Shown here: positions 11,720-23,503 of the stretch, one piece after another | How the letters are laid out: the number at the start of each line of letters is the position of its first letter | Numbering within the stretch: position 1 is the stretch's first letter | From: Aureobasidium sp. EXF-3400 | Lineage: Eukaryota > Ascomycota > Dothideomycetes > Dothideales > Saccotheciaceae | Reading direction: 5' to 3' | Assembly: GCA_024195585.1 (NCBI GenBank) | Contig: SWBL01000176.1 | Coordinates: 1 to 64,000, forward strand | DNA length: 64,000 nt | Notes under the pieces: generated by a model | What the model was told of the DNA's origin: nothing | What the model saw: the letters and a program-made list of their open reading frames with translations, nothing else | The model's database searches: none | Position numbers and translations under genes: made by a program

Positions 11720-13308
11720 CTACTGCTTCTCCTGCTCAATGACTGCAGGTGCCTTGATTGTGCGCTCGCTCAAGAATTCGAGACCCTCACCACCCTGTAA
11801 TCTCGTGTCAGCCTCAATTCAGAAATTCATCACAGTTTTGTACTCACATAGCTGATCTTGGGTGAGATCTCGACGCCAGCATTGTCGTCCTCGCTTGTCA
11901 CAGTAGCACCAACAGCCTCGAGCCATCTAGTGCCTTGACGGAAGATGTCGCGCTTGCTGGTATCGGGATCATCCTCACCAGTGCCTCTAGCATTCTTGAG
12001 AGGCGAGAACTCGTCCTCTCTCCTGACTTCTTGGCAAGCAAACTTGTCCATGGAGAGGAAGGGGAAGCAGTCAAAGACGAATTGCTCGAGCTTGATTCCG
12101 TTTGGCTTCTCAGGCTTGATGGTCTCGCCCTTGTCAGTGTCGACGTAAGGGATCTTCTTTCTAGCAATGTGGTGAGGGAGCTTGTCTGACCACTGAGGGA
12201 TGCTCTCCAAGAAGTCGAACGAGTAGTAGTGGTTGACAATGTTGGCAGCGCGGAATTTGAGCAAACTCGAGTCTTTGGAGTCTTTTGCCTCAGAAGTCTC
12301 TTTGTCAATCTCGGAGTATTCGACAACATCAGGCTTGCCATTCTTTGACAAGATGAGTCCAACAGACTCCTTGGCATCGCGCTTGCGGACAACCTTGGTA
12401 GCAATATCCACGTTCTTGGAAGCCGAGAAGCCAATGAAGGTGGGGTCAGCAACTCTGACGAGGCAGTTGTCGACACAGTATGCGTGAATGTGCTTGATGC
12501 CTCTCTTAGACATGTCTTGAACGACGCCTGACTTGAACAGGGCGTTGTAGAGACCACCATTACCGTCAGGCGCAACAGCGACCTTGGACTTTGACTCCAG
12601 CAAGATCTTGCCTTCATTGGAGATGCAAGGAAGAGTGCCCTGCTCGAAGAAGATGACGTTGTTTCTGTTGAGGCCAAAGTATGCGTGCTTCTCGAAGAAC
12701 TCTTCGGTAGGCTTGCGTGTAGGGCCGCTGGTCATGATGTACCACGGCACGATGACCTCTTCCTTGCTGTGTTCATGCTGAGCTAGCTGTTGAATCTTCC
12801 AGATTCTCTCTGCCTGAAGCTGGAAAAGTGACTTCTGGCTAGGCAGACCAATGTCGTAGCATCCCTTAGGAGCAGAGCTACCAAGACGAGTACCCTGGCC
12901 ACCGGCCATGAGAACTACGGCAACCTGGTTTTGTGCAATGAACTGCAGGCCCTGTGTGTACCATCTGTTCAGGTCATCGGGCTTGGAGTCGTAGATGGAG
13001 GAAGTGGCGGATTCAGGGAGCTGCTCGAGTTTGGGTGCAGCATCTTCGGACTCGGACTTGGGAGGGTTCAGGGCACGGTGGGTGATGTCGTTGACATGGT
13101 CAGGGTCGATGTTGGCGAGTTGTTCGTAGAGCATGCCCTTTTCGGCGGCATTGATGTCGGTCCAGAAAGCAAAGACCTGCTCCTGGCCGGCCTTTGTGTA
13201 CTTGTCCAAGAGCTTCTGGAAATCTTCCTGGCTAGGCTCATCAGGAGCAGGTATGTTGCCAGTCAGATGGAGCTTCTCCAAGACGTTGTTGATCATGGCG
13301 GCAGCCAT
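11720..13308 (-). CDS. UAP1: UDP-N-acetylglucosamine pyrophosphorylase
   Basis: Converts UTP and GlcNAc-1-phosphate to UDP-GlcNAc, the donor for chitin, N-glycans and GPI anchors; cytosolic. Exons are 13308-11848 and 11794-11720, 511 aa. The nucleotide-binding signature [17 protein letters not shown] is at residues 133-149 (G-G-x-G-T-R-L-G with the following lysine). Other family blocks are [36 protein letters not shown], and [20 protein letters not shown]. The small second exon supplies the usual C terminus ([10 protein letters not shown]). Length matches fungal and yeast Qri1/Uap1. The start is the first [16 protein letters not shown]. Confidence 0.95.
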
Positions 13309-13959
13309 GTTGTGCGTGAGGTTGAAAGCGGTGAAGTGGGGATGGATAAATTCCAGCTAGGTCGTTCAAAGGTCAAGAGTAGTACTTGTTGACTGGTTGT
13401 GTGGAAGGTCGATGGGATGAGGCAAAGATGCAAGGAGTTGAGGGGGGATGGAGACACGAAACGCTTCTGGATACTTTCTTTTGTAATGGACCCTGCCGAC
13501 GCCTTGAATCGAATCAACAATCACCATCAATCAATGGAGAAGCACCAAAGCTTCGTGGCCCCCCACTTGCGTCACTCTATTTTTGGCTTCCTTTCTTCTC
13601 CTGCAATCTTGCCTCGTCTTTTTTTTGTCTATCATCAATTCGCGTTGCAAGATACGCAAAACTCTCTACGAGGATATGGTATGAGAATATGGATTCAATG
13701 AACAGGCGATGCCGGATGTGCTGCTGTTTACAAAAGCAAACAGCTCAAGCTCATCCCCACCCAAACTCAATGGTCGGCTCGTTTCAAGCGCAAAGCGGTC
13801 AACATGCAACGTCTGAAACGCTATCTTATTCGATCTTAGATTTGGCATAACTGGAGCCTTCGTTGAGAAAGCTCGATTAGAATGTTACCTAGAGCTACAT
13901 GCTTCTCGTTCTTGCACTGAACGATGTATACAAGCTGAGAATCTTGAATGTAACCAAGT
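13309..13959. other. Intergenic: UAP1 promoter
   Basis: Upstream of UAP1 and downstream of the SPRY gene. A T-rich tract lies at about 13619-13629. No gene or specific motif was recognised. Confidence 0.5.
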
Positions 13960-15015
13960 TCAAGGGCGATACAACCATTCTTCGCGGCGGAACCTCACTT
14001 CAAAGTCGACCTGGCCAAACATGCCTACCGTAGCCATCAAATCGTGATCACCCTCTAGGCCTACGATGCTACCACAGTCATCTCCATCGCGCTCCTCGTA
14101 CATATTCCAACCTCCTTCCTTTCGACCCTCTCTGGTGAAGAAGACTTCAACATCTCTCTTGCGACCAGGGAACTGTGCTGGCCTGAAATTCATACCAATG
14201 CCGACCACCTCGCCATTCTTAAAGTAAGTTGTGAAGTCTTGACCACCGCCATCGTCGTCGATGTAACGACGACCATCATCGCCATGCACGCCGAGACTGC
14301 CGCGTTCCCAACCCGGCAACCGAAAGGGTGGATACGGCGGAGCAACAAAGCCAAGAGCAATTCCAGCGTCACCCTCACCTCCAGAATCGGATCCCATGCG
14401 AGTGACACGAATCTCAAAGTATATCGTGAAGGGTCTTCCTTGTGTTCTCAGAGGGTCGTTGAGATTTGCAGAGTAGAGCGGAGCAGAGGTAGTAAGGATG
14501 CAGTCCTCGCAGTTCTTACGCGTACGGACAGACCAGGTATTGTGCTGACGCATCGCTCTCGCCAACTCACCTGCAAAGTTTGGCGGAGGCTGGCTGAAGG
14601 TAAAGCCATGGATGCGGAAATCTTCATGGACTGAGGCGGGAATCTGGCCAGGAGGATACAGATGATTACGATTGCACCAGTCCTTTGCCTGTTCGGCTGA
14701 GTACTGAGTTGCGTTTGCAGTTGGTGAGGTATCGTAGGTCATGGCAGGAGCTGGTGGTAGTAGACTCGTATCGGGTACTGACAGCCACGGCGCATAGTCC
14801 GGTGGTGCTGTTTGATCCAGAGGGTCTTCCTGACGATGAGACGGAGGAGGTCCTGGGGGTGGTGCAAATTGTTCATCCATGTTGGTCTTCTCGCTGTGCC
14901 TATTGTAGCCTGGTGGAGGTCCTGGAGGTGGCGCGTAGATTTCTGATGATGCATCTTGCCTTTTGCTCCAACCAGGTGGAGGTCCTGGAGGAGGATCGTA
15001 CCTTTCTTTGGTCAT
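13960..15015 (-). CDS. SPRY-domain protein with proline-glycine repeats
   Basis: A 351-aa single-exon protein. The N terminus carries three copies of a PPPGPPPG-type repeat (DPPPGPPPGWSK, APPPGPPPGYNR, APPPGPPPSHRQ), spaced about 20-25 residues apart and probably ligands for WW or SH3-like domains. Residues of about 110-350 form a SPRY/B30.2-like domain: FEIRVTRMG, an IALGF strand, LGVHGDDGRRY and FKNGEVVGIGMNF are typical blocks, followed by a distal extension with VGMFGQVDFEVRF. The start is the ATG of MTKERYDPPP; a longer frame upstream begins at GTG only. The partner and pathway are unknown. Proteins of this shape are common in filamentous ascomycetes. Confidence 0.8.
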   Translation of the reverse strand: MTKERYDPPPGPPPGWSKRQDASSEIYAPPPGPPPGYNRHSEKTNMDEQFAPPPGPPPSHRQEDPLDQTAPPDYAPWLSVPDTSLLPPAPAMTYDTSPTANATQYSAEQAKDWCNRNHLYPPGQIPASVHEDFRIHGFTFSQPPPNFAGELARAMRQHNTWSVRTRKNCEDCILTTSAPLYSANLNDPLRTQGRPFTIYFEIRVTRMGSDSGGEGDAGIALGFVAPPYPPFRLPGWERGSLGVHGDDGRRYIDDDGGGQDFTTYFKNGEVVGIGMNFRPAQFPGRKRDVEVFFTREGRKEGGWNMYEERDGDDCGSIVGLEGDHDLMATVGMFGQVDFEVRFRREEWLYRP

Positions 15016-15469
15016 AATGAGCTTGTAAGTGAATGGAAACACAAGTAGAATGCTAGGAATAGAGGTGGGTAGTCAAGATATAGCGACTACGGGCGTGGCT
15101 TAGCAGTAGGCGCAGAGTGAGGCTCTTCAGGTTCCAGATGTCATAAGAAGGCAGTGTCCACCATGAGCCAAGGAAGGATGATGATGGAGGATGCGTTGGC
15201 AACATCAGCATCGCTCGGTGGTCACACCACCTCGAATATGCTGTCATATCTCTTGCTCTGATCATAGCGAGGACACTACACAGCTAAGAACGCATTAGCT
15301 TCATAAAGAGACTCTTTGTCGGATATCTCTGTTCAAGATCGCACGAACAGGGTTGTCGGGGATCTTGTTAACAACATGTCGAGCTTCCCCGGGCCGAGAC
15401 AAACATGTCCATGTCATCGACAGCCAAAAGAAAACAAAAGCAGGCGGTCAACATGTAGAAAAAGACGAC
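15016..15469. promoter_or_regulatory. Divergent promoter region, SPRY gene and MBL-like gene
   Basis: A 454-bp region between two divergent start codons. It must hold both promoters. No specific binding motif was recognised. Confidence 0.5.
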
Positions 15470-16673
15470 ATGGACGATCCAGCAGCACAACTGCATCAAA
15501 ATCTACAAGATGCAGTGAGTAACGCCCTCGCCATGCGTCGCCCGGTTCTCCACCACCTGAGTGCCGACACAGCATGGCTGCTCATGATCCCTCGTCCGCT
15601 CGCCGCAACCAGACGTGGAGGTCGAGTCTACTTCAACATTCTCATCGACCCCTGGCTCTCTGGAACACAGACCGACTATACCAGTTGGTTGAGCAGACAA
15701 TGGCACGCCGATGAACCTCGAGTTCCGAGCATCGCTGCGGTAGAGGATTTAATTCGCGAAACTGAGAGCCTGGCCAGCGGACTACGTTCAGGAAAAGGCA
15801 GAAAGAGCAACGATCAAGACAACGAAGACCACGATGAAGTCGAGACTTTCATAGATGCCGTTGCCATCAGCCACCAGTTCACCGATCACTGTCACGAACA
15901 AACAATGCGGAATGTACACCCAGACGTGCCTGTCTTCGCAACTGAGGTAAGGAGGTTGAAGTATCAAGCACGATGGCTCACGCTCATGGTCACAACAGAA
16001 AGCAGTTCCATTGGTCGAGTCGTGGAAGCACTTCCGCGTCGTACAGACGATACCATACTTCTCCCAGGACCCCGACTGGCATACGACATCAGTACCCCCA
16101 TTACCAGAGTGGCTCGGTATTTCACGACTCGTAACTGACAGTGATCTGCTATACTTTCACTCCGCACTGATGATCACCTTCAACAATCAGCAGAACGGCC
16201 AGACTTCTAGACGAAGTAGCTCACGTCAGTACGTAGAGCCAGAACAGGAGGACGAAGGTGCAGAAGCGATCATATACACACCGCACGGAATACACAGCGA
16301 CAGCAAGGGCCTTGATCTGGTGACCAAAGCCAATCCTCCGATACAGACGCTAGCTTTCTTGCATGGTCTTGAAGACATCACACTGGGAGCAGCACAACAA
16401 ATCAATCTAGGAGCACACAATGGACTTAAAGCACAGCGGAAACTCAAGGCTAGCTATTGGATTGCTACACACGACGAGGACAAGAAGGGCACAGGCATCG
16501 TGGGATGGTTGCTCAGAAGGAGGAAGATCAGCGTTAAAGATGCTGTAGAGGCCGAGAGGAAACGCAGGAGAGACTCGTCAAGTAAAGACTCGGCTAGCGA
16601 CGGGGTGTTGGGGTCGTTCGAGGGGGTCAATTGGGTGGATGTTGGAAATGGTGAAAGCCTTGTCCTGGAGTAA
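15470..16673 (+). CDS. Metallo-beta-lactamase-fold-like protein
   Basis: A 383-aa protein from exons 15470-15946 and 15999-16673. The intron has a GTAAGG donor and a CACAACAG acceptor; joining gives VFATEKAVPLVESWKHF, which restores a continuous alpha/beta domain. GGRVYFNILIDPWLSG followed by AVAISHQFTDHCH resembles the first strand and the SHxxxDH metal-binding loop of the MBL superfamily, although the canonical HxHxDH is incomplete. Later blocks are YTPHGI and INLGAHNGLKAQRKLKASYWIATHDEDKK, where a histidine-aspartate pair could be a further metal ligand. The substrate is unknown. The start is the ATG of MDDPAAQLHQ; upstream codons in frame begin only with TTG. Confidence 0.7.
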
Positions 16674-16944
16674 AATAGAGCTGGTCTTGTTTACTCTTGT
16701 CTATCATGATGCGTGTATGTATAGATTGCACGGTACTCATGTCTGATGTCAGCTCAACTTGGTCCTGTCCTAGTTAACATGTGCATGCGACAGTTTTGGA
16801 TAGAGAAAGTGCAATGACGCCGTGTCGGAGATTAGACGGCAGTAGCGAAAGGTTAAATGCGGGATGCGGCGGTGATCAAGCGGTCGTGGCAGTTCCAGCT
16901 GGCATTCAACACGACATGGACATTGACTTGTCGCATACCGCACA

Positions 16945-19542
16945 ATGAGGACATCGTCGTGGCGAGCTGTGTCGCTGCTATTACTATGCCTTTTACTGGC
17001 CTTTGTCAACTGCCAGGACGCCGGCCTAAACCAACAAGATGGCTCCCATCATGACACGACTCCATATCTCACCACCGACCAAGACCACCCCGAAACACAT
17101 ATCAAGCTGCCATACGAACAGAGTCCAGCTGTCAAGGATGCTCTTACCTCTCTGCGCAAGATTCGTCCAGCAACGAGTCGCCTTGCACGCCTCAGCAAGC
17201 CTTCTGGTCTCGTGGCCAAGACCGTCCATTACGCCAAAGACTTGTTTGTCCTTCTCTTCATGAACCAGCCCGACCAAAAGGACCTCCTCATTACCGATGC
17301 CACTCCTCCGCCTCTCACTGCCGCCCTTTCTCGCGCCGTCAACCTACTACAAGATGCCGCCGCCGAACAAGATCCTGACGCCTTGTGGCTGTTGGCCGAG
17401 ATGAACTTCTACGGCAACTTCACCCATCCTAGAAACTACTCGCGCGCCTTCGAATACTACCAAACTCTGGCATACATAAATGGCAACAGCTCTGCTCAAT
17501 ACATGCTGGGTTTCATGTACGCCACCGGTATTGGAAATGCCGTCCCGCAAGATCAGGCCAGAGCTCTACTATACCACACTTTCGCTGCTGAGCAGAATGA
17601 AATTCGCTCTCAAATGACCCTGGCTTACCGCCATCACTCTGGAATTGCTACACCAAGAAATTGTGAAGAGGCGGTACATTGGTACAGATTGGTCGCCAAG
17701 CAGGCTGTTGAGTTCTACAAGTCTGGCCCTCCTGGTGGTCACTCTTTGGTCAAGAATGCTTTCCGTTTGGTTGATGAAGAAGGAGGTATCTACGGCGAAG
17801 GTGCAAGTGTCAGCAGTTCCGGCGTCAATGCGAAGATGGGAGGTCCTACATCAGATGCCTACGCCGATCTGGATGACGTTCTTGAGTACCTTGACTTTCA
17901 ATCTAGAAAGGGCGATCTTAAAGCTACGTTCCATCTCGGCAGAATCTACTATGATGGCTCTCGAGGACTAGCTCGCAACTTCCCTGAAGCCAAGGATCAC
18001 TTCATGCAGGTCGCTAGATCATACTGGACTTCTTCTGGCAAGGTCAAGTCTGATGTCTCGCCCATCGTCGAGAAACTTGCTCCCAAAGCTGCTGGTTATC
18101 TGGGCAGAATGTTTTTGCGTGGTGAGGGTACCGAAAAGAGCTACAGCAAGGCCAAGATTTGGTTCTCTCGTGGTATTCAACATGGCGATGCTTTGTCACA
18201 ATACTCCATGGGAGTCATGTACATGGAAGGCTTGGGTGTTCCTAAGAACCCCGTGAGAGCCGCTGAATACTTCTCTCCAGCCGCAGACCAAGACCTTGCA
18301 GTAGCTCAGACGAATTTGGGCATCTTGTTCATGGATCAAGGCGACATCCACACTGCAAGAAGTTACTTTGACCTGGCTGCTCGCAACAGTCATATTGAAG
18401 CTTTTTACTACTTGGCTGAATTGAGCAATCAAGGCATTGGACGTGACCGCTCTTGTGGTATGGCCTCTGTCTATTACAAGATTGCATCCGAGAAAGCCGA
18501 AGTCATTCACTCGTCTTTCATTGAAGCAAACGAGGCTTACGAGCGCGGTGACCTGGAGACTGCTATCATCGCCTACATGATGGCCGCTGAACAGGGTTAT
18601 GAGAATGCACAAGCCAATGTCGGATATTTACTCGACCATACCCGCCCACGCTACTCGCTTCCCTCGATATTTCCCTTCCTTCGTCGCCGTGTTGACGCAG
18701 CTAGTGACGCAGCTCTTGCTCTCATTTACTGGACTCGATCAGCCAAACAATCAAACACTGACTCGCTTGTCAAGATGGGTGACTACTATCTCGACGGTGT
18801 TGGTACTCCCCCATCTCCGGAGAATGCAGCTGTCTGCTACCAGGCCGCTTCTGAAGGCATGTTGAGTGAGGGTATGGCCAGCGCGCAAGCTATGTGGAAT
18901 CTTGGCTGGATGCACGAGAACGGTATCGGCATTGAGCAAGACTTCCATCTAGCCAAACGTTTCTACGACCAGGCACTTGGTACAAATGCAGAAGCATACT
19001 TGCCCGTCAAGCTGAGTCTTGCAAAGTTGAGATTGCGCAGCTGGTGGAATGGCGTCAGTGGTGGTAGTGTCAACTCTATTAGAGATGAGCCTTGTAAGTG
19101 ATCCTTGATGGCGTTTATCGACTGTGACTAATCAATAATCAAAACAGCCCAGAAGCCTAGTCGAACACTAAGCCAGTGGCTCAACGACTTCCTCGAGGCC
19201 GACGCCGCCTACTACGCCGAGCATTTTGAAGCAGATGACTGGGACGATGCACACCATCACATGCCTGGTGGCGATGACTTCTACGACGATGCTACAGAGA
19301 TCGATGACGGTCTGATCGAGATGTTCATGATTGTTGGTCTCGCCGCTTTACTTGCTTTCTTGGTGTACTACCGACAACAGAGACAGCAGGAAGCGAGACG
19401 TAGAGCAGAGCAGCAGGGTCAGCAGCCAGGGGTAGATGGCAATGCAGCAGCAGCACCACAACAACAGCAAGACCAAGGTTTCTTCCCACCACCAGGAGAG
19501 CCGGAGTTTGCCAATTGGGTTGCTGGAGGAGTAGGACATTGA
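16945..19542 (+). CDS. HRD3: SEL1-repeat ER membrane protein, Hrd3/SEL1L orthologue
   Basis: The ER-lumenal substrate receptor and scaffold of the HRD1 ubiquitin-ligase complex in ER-associated degradation. Exons are 16945-19093 and 19148-19542, 847 aa. Residues 1-24 form a signal peptide (SLLLLCLLLAFVNC). Many SEL1 repeats follow, for example AQYMLGFMYATGIG, ATFHLGRIYYDG, SQYSMGVMYMEGLGV and AMWNLGWMHENGIG. A single transmembrane helix (IEMFMIVGLAALLAFLVYY, about 773-791) lies near the C terminus and is followed by a glutamine/arginine-rich cytosolic tail. An acidic-aromatic stretch with a histidine run precedes the helix. The intron falls just upstream of this region. Length and topology match fungal Hrd3. 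Confidence 0.92.
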
Positions 19543-19670
19543 TGCATTGAAACTGCATTCGTTCTGAGAATTATTTGCATAAAGTCAGTCGATCATTAGC
19601 GTACAACATTTTGCACTCACATTCAATAAGAGACATTCTCTTCTTTCCTACATACACATGTCTCCCACAC

Positions 19671-20889
19671 TTATTCAGCAAAGAACTCCTTGAGCTTCTC
19701 ATCCAACCACTTGACATCTTGCACAGACTGGCCCGGACCACCAGCCCAATGACCCCAAACACTAGGAAAAACCTCTAGTTTTCCAATCTCATCATTCATA
19801 CACTGCACCTCATACTCGGAGTCCTCGGGCGGGAAATAGAGATCTGTTTTACTTGGCAGCACCAAGGCTTTTGCTTTTATGGCTTTCATTGCTGCTGGGA
19901 AGTCGTTGTTGTAAGGGGGTTGAGAGGAAACGTCGCCGGCTTGCCAGGTGTGGAGCATGGTTAGCATGTTTTCGGGATGTTTTGAAAGGGCCCAAGATTC
20001 CCAGAAGTCGGTCATAAATCTGGATAGATGGAGGGATGGTTCAGCAAGTCTGTAAAAGTCGGGGGTTGAAAAGGATAGCAAGAAAGATGGCCACTTACGT
20101 CTCTAGGTCCTTATATCCAAGTGCGGTTTCGAACAACTTTTGGCGGTAGAACGCTTGACTGAATCCCCAGCCTGCATACACTCTTCCCAGCGCCTTGAGT
20201 CCATTTTCTGTTTGCTCTTTTGTCCATTCCTTTGTCTCTTGTTCGGCTGTATACCCATTGCAAATCCCTGCCGAAGCAGCTCCCTTGCCAGCAACCAACG
20301 CACCCTTGACCCCCTCCAAAAACACCTGATTATGCAAACTCGTCTTTGCACTACCGCAGAACGGCGCTATCTTATCCATAAACTCTGGGTATTGGGTTGC
20401 CCATTGGTAGGTCTGTGCTGCGCCCATTGACCAGCCCAGTACAGCAAAGGCATGGGAAATGTGCAAGTGGTTGGTTACCAACGCATATTGGGCGGCTACA
20501 TTGTCGTGGAAAGTTGTTTTGGGGAATGGAGACAGGGAGGTGTTTGAAGGAGAGGAAGATTCAGAGTTTCCGAACAAGGCGGGAATGATGATGAAGTAGG
20601 TTGATGGGTTGAGGGTTTTGGAGGAACCGATTAGCCATTCGTTGTCGGAGATTACTGCGGTTGTGAGAGGTAGTGTTAGTTTTCTTTTTTTTGAGGGCAA
20701 GAGAAAGTTTCATGGGGATGAGGGAAATTAGAAGAGAATGGATTGCGTACGTCCACTGTACCAGGTTGGATATATGATTGCTGGTAGCGAGGGGTCTCCA
20801 AAGGTCTTGTATGCTATCTTTGCTGATGGAATCACTTGGCCAGACTGAAGAGTAAAGTCTCCTAGATTGTAGGTTTCGTAGTCTGGCAT
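19671..20889 (-). CDS. Alpha/beta hydrolase of the MetX/homoserine acetyltransferase-like family
   Basis: Three exons, 20889-20751, 20654-20099 and 20019-19671, encode 347 aa starting MPDYETYNLGDFTLQSGQ. The fold is that of homoserine O-acetyltransferase-like hydrolases: a YKTFGD strand near the start, the nucleophile elbow GWSMGAAQTYQWA (Ser), a putative catalytic Asp in SKTDLYFPPED, and a His in WGHWAGGPG. The usual long cap is short, as in the fungal homoserine acetyltransferase family proteins that probably are not true Met2 enzymes. Splicing restores YSGLISDNEW and DLETFMTDFWESW. The physiological substrate cannot be told from sequence. The last intron was placed using AC joined to ATTTATG; an alternative acceptor about 38 bp upstream is possible but gives a poorer fit. 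Confidence 0.8.
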
Positions 20890-21755
20890 TATTTGTGTGG
20901 CTTTGGGGGATTTGGATTTGCTTGGATCGATATAAAAATGGTTTGATACTTTTCTGGTGAAACAGATGCTCGAATTGCAATGGGTAAGAAGAGTAGGGGT
21001 TCCTTGCTAGATAAGGCATTGTATATCTACCCCGCTGGCTGAGGGGCACAAGGAACATGGATAATCGTTGCTTGTTCTGGAGATGTGCCCTTTATCTGGC
21101 CTATCTGCCAATATTGCCCTTGTTGCCTACCTTTTTATTTCGTCTTCACTGCCCATGATAAGTTATGGCTTCTGTCTATTCTGCCTATAAAAGCTAGGTG
21201 TCTTACGACCTGTTCGTCTCGAACATTGATACGACAGGTCCTTGAATCGTCTCGACAAGTCCTCTGCGCAAACGAACCTTTGAATGAAGATACACGCTCA
21301 CCTCATGTGTGCAGTGCACCACGTATATCAACAGCCCTTGAGGGCAACTGGCACGACGTCCATCTGTCGAAAGATGCTCTATCCACCAAACCTGCCTTTC
21401 ATGGGAGCTTCCAAACGCACAGACCTCCAAAGCAATGACAGCGATGACATCGTGTTATTGACATGGGGATGCAGAAGCCTCGGGAAACTGAGCTTCATGC
21501 TCGTGAACCGGCAGCTCGGGTATAGCAAGCAGTAGACACGTGTGCGCAGAACCCCCGAGCTAGTCCATTGAGCCGACTCAAAAAGAGAGCTCAATTCACA
21601 CTGAAGGTAGGAAACGTTTCTTTTCCATCAAAACCAATTGGAATCTCTCTTCTGTTCCAAATCTTCCTCTTTTATACGAAGCAGTCGAAAAGAGCAAGCT
21701 CTTTGCATACGAACCAAGAGACAAAACAATCTACACCTCCCACCAACATCTCAAA
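20890..21755. promoter_or_regulatory. Divergent promoter region, hydrolase and SET gene
   Basis: 866 bp between divergent genes. Short open frames on both strands show no conserved product. No specific motif was recognised. Confidence 0.45.
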
Positions 21756-22283
21756 ATGGCCTCCTCAACCACCACCACCCTCGGAAAATCCGACCACGAA
21801 ACCCCAGCTTTCCCCACCACAGCAAACAACCTCCAAGACCTGCTCGAATACAACACCCACGCCTCGGGCCGCGGCCTCTACTCCCTCGTCTCTCTGCCCT
21901 CTGGCTCCTTCTTCGCTCCCTTGACCGCAATCTCCCCAACCCCCAACCCAGAATGGCACACCCTCCAAATCTCCCGCACCGAGCACGTCAACCTCGACTC
22001 TGCCTTCAAATACCTAAACCACTCTTGCAACCCAACCCTCGAGATCGACACTGAGAAAAGAGAGGTCAGGGTTGCTAGAGGCAGAGACTTGAAAAAGGGA
22101 GATTTGGTGAGTTTCTTCTATCCCAGTACCGAGTGGAGTATGGATAGAGGCTTTGAGTGTTTGTGTGGTGAAAAGCAATGTGTGGGCCAAGTTCAAGGTG
22201 CTAAAGATATGAAGAAGCAAGACTTGGAAAAGTGGTTTATCAACGGCTACATCTGGGAGTTGAAGGACGAGCAAGAGAAGTAA
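21756..22283 (+). CDS. Small SET-domain protein
   Basis: A 175-aa single-exon protein consisting almost entirely of a SET domain. HASGRGLYSLVSLPSG is the N-terminal SET strand, FKYLNHSCNPTLEID carries the NHSCxPN-type S-adenosylmethionine motif, and DLVSFFYPSTEW replaces the usual YDY-type active-site block. A post-SET-like cysteine cluster, FECLCGEKQCVG, follows. The domain could methylate a lysine on histone or other protein, but the shortness and the missing pre-SET region leave the target open. The start is the first ATG of the frame, MASSTTTTLGK. Confidence 0.82.
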   Translation: MASSTTTTLGKSDHETPAFPTTANNLQDLLEYNTHASGRGLYSLVSLPSGSFFAPLTAISPTPNPEWHTLQISRTEHVNLDSAFKYLNHSCNPTLEIDTEKREVRVARGRDLKKGDLVSFFYPSTEWSMDRGFECLCGEKQCVGQVQGAKDMKKQDLEKWFINGYIWELKDEQEK

Positions 22284-22489
22284 GAAAAAGAGCGCGGAAA
22301 AAGACACAAAAATGACGAGTTGAGAATATCTGATGGTTGGAAAGATAAAGGCAAATGTTGGTAGAAGAAAAAGGCTTCAAATGTCTATATCATGAAAATG
22401 CTATGCCCCCAAGAAACGCCGCTATGGTCTTTAGAGACCATTGGACAAGCATACAGCTCCCAAACTCCAAAGTCGTTATAGAGAGACAT

Positions 22490-23503
22490 TTACAGCTGGA
22501 TATCGTTGTTGAGCAAGCGCACCTCCTCGCCAGGCTTGAAAGCAGGCAACCCAATGTACGGACAACCATCACATCTGAAAGCGTCTCCAAGCGCACAATT
22601 GCCACAACTGCCAACCTTGCCTTGGACGGTAAAGTCGACCTCGGCCAAGTCGTCAGTATCCAACTTCATGGTCTTGAGTGCACTGTCGGCAGCCTCGCGC
22701 TTAGCCTTGTCCTCGGCATCGATCTTTTGCTTCAGTCCACAGGTGCAGTCCTTGCACGCGCGTCTTCTCTTGCCATTGGGCTTGCAAGCCTCGGGAATAA
22801 CGATGGGACGCTTGCGGTCCTCTTCGCTGAGTAGTGTGTTGGGGTCGATGATAGAGCCGTTGAGCAGTTCCTCCTTTGACGGCAACTCCATCTCCTCGTC
22901 TTCATCGTAGAACTCGACATCCAAATCATCACCCATATCGAAACCAACACCTGCAGGTGCCGCAGGTTGAGACGTCTCAGTGATGGTCTTGTTGATAGCC
23001 TCGACATTGTTCAAAGGCACAGCTGCAGCATTTGCCTTTTTCTTCTTTCCAAAACTCAATGTGACGGTTTGTGCTGCTGCAGGTTTGGACATGCCACCAC
23101 TGACGTCCTGGACGAGACCAGCAAGAATAGCCTCAGTCTGCTCAGACGATGTCGATACGCCGAATTGACCATCCTGGCTCTTCAGCTTTCCACCAGCCTT
23201 GAGCGAAGGCACAAGCTTTTCAATTATTGCGCGGTTGAGCGGCTCACGCGAGCCATCGACATTGGTGAGTAACAAGACAAGATCGTATGTGGAAGCAGGC
23301 AACGAAACGAGACCGAGGGCGAGACGGTCGAGCATCTGGATATCGGTGGCATTGCGGTCGTGGGCCTCGACAATGCTGTTGAGGGCATCTGGGTGTGAGG
23401 CGATCGAAGGTGGGGCGAGAAGGAGAGTTCTGTCTTGCGACTTTGTCGGTGGTGGGGCGAACGAGAAGTCGGATGTGTTATCGATGGTGATGCCGGGTGC
23501 CAT
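22490..23503 (-). CDS. DRE2: Fe-S cluster assembly protein Dre2 (anamorsin)
   Basis: An electron-transfer Fe-S protein of the cytosolic iron-sulfur assembly (CIA) pathway that works with Tah18. 337 aa, single exon. The N-terminal methyltransferase-like domain spans about residues 20-165. A linker with an acidic stretch ([15 protein letters not shown]) is followed by the [2Fe-2S] motif in ACKDCTCG with an upstream Cys (EACKPNG). The C-terminal twin CX2C motif is [19 protein letters not shown]. All conserved cysteines are present. The start is the ATG of [13 protein letters not shown]. Its nearness to an iron-uptake cluster 11 kb away is probably coincidence. Confidence 0.95.
   Translation of the reverse strand: MAPGITIDNTSDFSFAPPPTKSQDRTLLLAPPSIASHPDALNSIVEAHDRNATDIQMLDRLALGLVSLPASTYDLVLLLTNVDGSREPLNRAIIEKLVPSLKAGGKLKSQDGQFGVSTSSEQTEAILAGLVQDVSGGMSKPAAAQTVTLSFGKKKKANAAAVPLNNVEAINKTITETSQPAAPAGVGFDMGDDLDVEFYDEDEEMELPSKEELLNGSIIDPNTLLSEEDRKRPIVIPEACKPNGKRRRACKDCTCGLKQKIDAEDKAKREAADSALKTMKLDTDDLAEVDFTVQGKVGSCGNCALGDAFRCDGCPYIGLPAFKPGEEVRLLNNDIQL

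Noticed and set aside
15946..16011. Two overlapping plus-strand frames that looked like separate genes
   Set aside because: A 52-bp intron joins them into one continuous MBL-like protein.
22490..23503. Possibility that DRE2 belongs to the iron-siderophore regulon
   Set aside because: No ATCWGATAA-type site was seen in its promoter and it lies beyond several unrelated genes; proximity looks accidental.
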